The notes beneath the pieces are model-generated. The model saw nothing but the letters and a program-made list of their open reading frames with translations, had not been told where the DNA came from and made no database searches. Below, one piece after another: positions 6,001 through 7,768 of a stretch of 7,768 bases of DNA; the first letter of the stretch is position 1; every line of letters begins with the position of its first letter. Both the position numbers and the translations under genes were made by a program. The stretch is from an uncultured Collinsella sp. (lineage in GTDB: Bacteria > Actinomycetota > Coriobacteriia > Coriobacteriales > Coriobacteriaceae). The stretch covers positions 1-7,768 of the forward strand of contig USBX01000036.1 of the NCBI GenBank assembly GCA_900552995.1, in the 5' to 3' direction.

Positions 6001-6469
6001 GACCACGGAATCCACCACATTGGAGGCGAAAGAACTCGACCTTGCATCCAATACCGTCGTAACGGGCATTCGAATTGAATACGGTGCGGTAGCCGCCGAC
6101 TTTACGACTCGAAGCGATGCGGATTCTTGGACCCGCGATGATCTCAAAGATGAGCACGACGACCTTGACGATGCCAAAGCAATCCTTGGCACAGATGCTC
6201 GGGGCGCAGTCGTGCACATGCAGGCAACGTCGGCTTATACACCCCAAACTGCACTCACCAACAGCGCGCGCGTCGATCTTTGCCGCAACGGCGGCGGCGA
6301 TAAACTTGAGTCACATGACGAGGACAGTGTCATTCAACGCTGTACCCTACCGCAGGACCTACCGGCAACAGGATCAGCCCCCATCGCCGCTTGCATCACC
6401 GCGCTCCTGACCTCGGGTGCCGCAGCCCTATGGTTCGCTCGCCTTAGGTCAATCCCAAAGAAGCGCTAG
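3038..6469 (+). CDS. LPXTG cell-wall adhesin with thioester (TQXA) domain and Cna_B/SpaA-like repeats
   Basis: This 1143-residue surface protein has a signal peptide at 1-36 (Leu-rich core 18-26, AFA cleavage motif). Next comes a thioester domain (about 37-200) with Cys70 in YCMN and Gln128 in ATQLAVW, the pair that forms an internal Cys-Gln thioester in TQXA adhesins and can bond covalently to host or surface amines. Six Cna_B-like domains follow (about 208-304, 306-408, 410-530, 533-638, 641-750, 752-838). Each has a first-strand Lys (216, 313, 417, 539, 647, 758), a Glu (273, 369, 494, 603, 713, 806, as in VETTAPAGY or RETS) and a late Asp, suggesting internal isopeptide bonds. Residues 840-1100 form a larger CnaA-like domain. 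The sorting signal is LPATG (1108-1112), a hydrophobic segment and the tail RSIPKKR. No sortase or pilus partner is adjacent. The start is fixed by AAGGAG 5 nt upstream. Its target is unknown. Confidence 0.95.
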   Translation: MSNAPTHSVHSAIATGPLLLLLFLLFGCLAPGAAFAVDGYDQLGFRTISDDCGPFFIGKYEAQDASIAYCMNQERPGPTKPGGPWLNFDQGWVWLDDEFAAIVCHGYPTATSFGGYHLSPDRARAATQLAVWMLNGTTHVDGTYSYTTAQGKTKSGHFTADNEVVAAARWLHDSAKSGSIKAAPHRARRYIGTVSGGSKRQDMLYVLPAVSVSFQKQSANTVITSGNNTYQFTGATFDIFESASDARVGTIQMDGNGRAQATLLPNTAYYLVETTAPAGYIPRHDRIAFTTTDNGGYVTIDEQPGTITLRIVKLDAATNAGPQVGASLAGAEFVCVSQSTLGWTQTLRTDESGRATLTDVPLGTFTIYESKAPEGYLPSGDSWSYTVGADQLGDSGVVEIESRVSDTPIAFDLEISKFKDYGNSDQSGLEQPAGGVVFEVVSNSSQQVVGTLTTNIYGFASTKDLSEAWFGAGKRPAGVHGAIPYDRAGYTVREVPETVPEGFKRAGEWTVGANQISDGAELQYIVDNHALSTHLQIVKRDAQTGASVPLAGFTFQLLDSNHEPVSQTCWYPTHNVMDTFTTDATGTVTLPESLVPGTYYVRETSAKEPYLVGEEIEVNIPADMNLTPVAIASYYDHAATGNIRIIKTAAVDGSSLAGAVFEIRASGDIVRPDGSIAALDGETVATVTTDETGEARADDLPLGSGTARYEVVETQAPTGFLLDRTHHIVDFTYADQKTPVVEARLNVSDDYTKVDISKVDASGEQEVKGAQLTLYGPDKTEIDSWTSSDKPHRIDHLAPGTYSLRETMSPRTYDLAEEITFEIKDTGEVQSVAMKDAPIEIKGQVDKRQELVQPIGKGLLANGDGKNRAAIQTNTDGLFSYTIDARNDSATWVDEFTITDDLECAEDDTARFVSIETPVAIGDLNGLCNVWYRTAPLDSTDVDESANATLDDGHENPWLESDEVKESLGEDCRLVDYDDWHLWKADVSTTESTTLEAKELDLASNTVVTGIRIEYGAVAADFTTRSDADSWTRDDLKDEHDDLDDAKAILGTDARGAVVHMQATSAYTPQTALTNSARVDLCRNGGGDKLESHDEDSVIQRCTLPQDLPATGSAPIAACITALLTSGAAALWFARLRSIPKKR

Positions 6470-6476
6470 CGCGATG

Positions 6477-6515
6477 AAAAAGCGGGCGAGCCAGTCCCCC
6501 GGCTCGCCCGCTTTC
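6477..6515. terminator. Shared terminator between the adhesin and the convergent operon
   Basis: AAAGCGGGCGAGCC (6479-6492) pairs perfectly with GGCTCGCCCGCTTT (6501-6514) around an 8-nt loop, AGTCCCCC. It begins 8 nt after the adhesin stop. On the minus strand it ends in TTTTT (6481-6477) and lies about 20 nt after the stop of the 72-aa membrane protein. The T-run on the plus side is only three bases, so it is a better terminator for the minus operon but probably serves both. Confidence 0.85.
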
Positions 6516-6535
6516 AATCATTTAAATCGCCGTAT

Positions 6536-6754
6536 CTACTCTGCAGACGAAGATCCACCATCAACGATTGCTTGCTCGGACTCAGGAATCCCATCGGCAC
6601 CCGTGCTCTGTTCTTGCTCCACCTCTTCGCTGATTGCGGAGGCGGGGGTCGAGCCCTTTGCACCCACGATGTAGGCAGCCCCAAATCCTAACGCAATGGC
6701 AATCAAGGTCAAAATCACGTAGACAGGCCAATGGCGCTTAATATACGAAAACAC
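6536..6754 (-). CDS. Small single-pass membrane protein, 72 aa
   Basis: The protein starts with a short basic N-terminus (MFSYIKRHW), then one hydrophobic segment (about 10-31, PVYVILTLIAIALGF onward) and an acidic Ser/Glu-rich tail (about 40-72). By the positive-inside rule the tail is probably outside. The start is GTG at 6754, chosen because AAGGAG (6765-6760) lies 5 nt upstream; there is no in-frame ATG near it. It follows the M28-like gene by 21 nt on the same strand, so the two are almost certainly co-transcribed and end at the shared hairpin. It resembles small hypothetical membrane proteins of Coriobacteriia, but I cannot name the family with certainty. No catalytic motif is present, and the function is unknown. 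A helper or anchor for its operon partner is possible but is inference only. Confidence 0.85.
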   Translation of the reverse strand: MFSYIKRHWPVYVILTLIAIALGFGAAYIVGAKGSTPASAISEEVEQEQSTGADGIPESEQAIVDGGSSSAE

Positions 6755-6775
6755 GTTGACTCCTTAGAGCTCCGT

Positions 6776-7768
6776 CTACGAACGGCGGATAACCTCGGTC
6801 ACGACCTCGGATACCGTGGCAATGTTCGTCGGGTTGACATTGTGGGGCAGGTCGTCCTCGGTACGAGCGCAAGCCAGACGCGTGCCGTCCACGCCGGCGA
6901 TGGTGAGGGCTCGGCGGCTCGCCTCGAGCGCGGCGTAGGCATCGGTCTTGGCATAGGGCATCTCGAGCGCGCCACAATCGACATGGAACGACTTGCACAC
7001 CTTGCTGACCAGGTTCATGATGCGGCGATCGCCCTTGAGCAGCTGCTGTTCGCCCTCAACCGTCACCACCGAAAGCCTACCGGCGCCGACGGATTCAAGA
7101 TTGATGAAGAAGACGCCGCGGAGCTTATCGCGATGCGAAGCCAAGAAGGCCTTCATGCCGGCGCCATCACAATCCGAGGCGCCCGTTGCCACAAACCAGA
7201 TATCGTGACCGAGCAGCTCATCGTCGCCCATAGAGGCGACAGCCGAGAGCATATCTTCGGAAGAAGCGCCGTCGGAAGACGTAGCGCCGCCCTTCCAGCC
7301 ATCGTTATCGTCCTCGAAATTATCCCACGAACCGATGCCGCGACCGGACTTCTTGGCATCGTAATCGTCTTCGACGCCCAGCCAATCACTCATGCTGTCC
7401 TGTTCGTTTTTCTTTTTACGACCGAACAGGCCGCCCAGGCCGCGCTTGCGAGACTTGGGTGCCGCCGGGGCGGGAGCCGAAATGGTCTCGATCGGCTGAG
7501 CGCCCGACGCAACGGGCCTAGGAGGCGCAACGGGTGCCGATGTTGGTTCGGGACCCTGAGCGGTAGCAAAGGGGTCGTTGACCTGTGCGGAGGGGTCGGG
7601 AAGGTCGAACAGCGACGTGCGAGACGCAACGTTTGCCTGCTTCATCGACGGTAGCGACGGATCGGGAACCGAAGCCAGCGGAGACGAGGAAGGTGCGGGC
7701 GACGGAGCCGACGCCGGATCGGGAACATTCATCTGCGGACGCGGTGATACCTGGGAGGACATCTGGGC
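6776..7768 (-). CDS. M28-peptidase-like protein with altered active site, incomplete at its N-terminus
   Basis: The frame is open through the right edge. An ATG at 7762 gives 328 residues, but no ribosome site is visible and two more codons (Ala, Gln) precede it, so the true start is probably outside. Residues 1-100 are a Pro/Ala/Ser-rich linker, followed by a basic patch (103-118, GLFGRKKK) and an Asp-rich stretch. Residues about 140-328 resemble an M28 zinc-aminopeptidase core: IWFVATGASDCDGAG (188-202) for the GAEE block, FFINLESVG (218-226) for the NLDMVG block, AKTDAYAAL (271-279) for the SDH block, and His307 in LPHN for the last metal His. The catalytic Glu position is Ser196, the next ligand position Asp197, the NLD Asp is Glu223, and the His of SDH is Ala275. 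It may be inactive or use a second core upstream. It forms an operon with the 72-aa membrane protein. Confidence 0.8.
   Translation of the reverse strand, partial: AQMSSQVSPRPQMNVPDPASAPSPAPSSSPLASVPDPSLPSMKQANVASRTSLFDLPDPSAQVNDPFATAQGPEPTSAPVAPPRPVASGAQPIETISAPAPAAPKSRKRGLGGLFGRKKKNEQDSMSDWLGVEDDYDAKKSGRGIGSWDNFEDDNDGWKGGATSSDGASSEDMLSAVASMGDDELLGHDIWFVATGASDCDGAGMKAFLASHRDKLRGVFFINLESVGAGRLSVVTVEGEQQLLKGDRRIMNLVSKVCKSFHVDCGALEMPYAKTDAYAALEASRRALTIAGVDGTRLACARTEDDLPHNVNPTNIATVSEVVTEVIRRS

Noticed and set aside
6731..7654. A 307-codon plus-strand open frame opposite the M28-like gene
   Set aside because: It is antisense shadow; the minus frame carries recognisable family motifs and operon structure.

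Overview
The window looks like a contig end from a moderately GC-rich Gram-positive actinobacterium. The best guess is a gut Coriobacteriia of the Collinsella type. That is inference from the gene types (a four-Cys TSCPD protein, a Tat lipoprotein, a large LPXTG adhesin) and composition; no marker in the window fixes the species.

Layout: (1) Bases 1-48 are Illumina P7/Nextera adapter, not genome, so biology starts at 49. (2) 49-897, minus strand: a small TSCPD-domain protein followed, with a 1-nt TAATG overlap, by a Tat-exported lipoprotein that is cut off by the contig end. (3) 1026-2372, minus: purB, adenylosuccinate lyase, with the start corrected inwards to the ATG that has a strong Shine-Dalgarno. 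(4) 2475-2740: a minus-strand tRNA-Gly(CCC) with encoded CCA, a bidirectional terminator just behind it, and beyond that a compact hairpin-rich stretch. This stretch holds an inverted T-arm-like remnant and ends in an exact 18-bp copy of the tRNA 3' end, an arrangement resembling an attachment-site scar or a tRNA-derived repeat. (5) 3038-6469, plus: an 1143-aa wall-anchored adhesin with signal peptide, TQXA-type thioester domain, six Cna_B/SpaA-like repeats, a larger CnaA-like domain and an LPATG sortase signal. A strong hairpin terminator shared with the convergent genes follows. (6) 6536-7768, minus: a two-gene operon of an M28-peptidase-like protein with altered active-site residues, incomplete at the right edge, followed 21 nt later by a 72-aa single-pass membrane protein.

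The adhesin is the functional centrepiece. Its thioester domain is predicted to bond covalently to a target surface. Its repeats appear to carry internal Lys-Asp isopeptide cross-links, and a sortase encoded elsewhere would attach it to peptidoglycan. The remaining genes are one housekeeping enzyme (purB) and poorly characterised envelope or small conserved proteins. I found no CRISPR array, IS element, integrase or rRNA gene.
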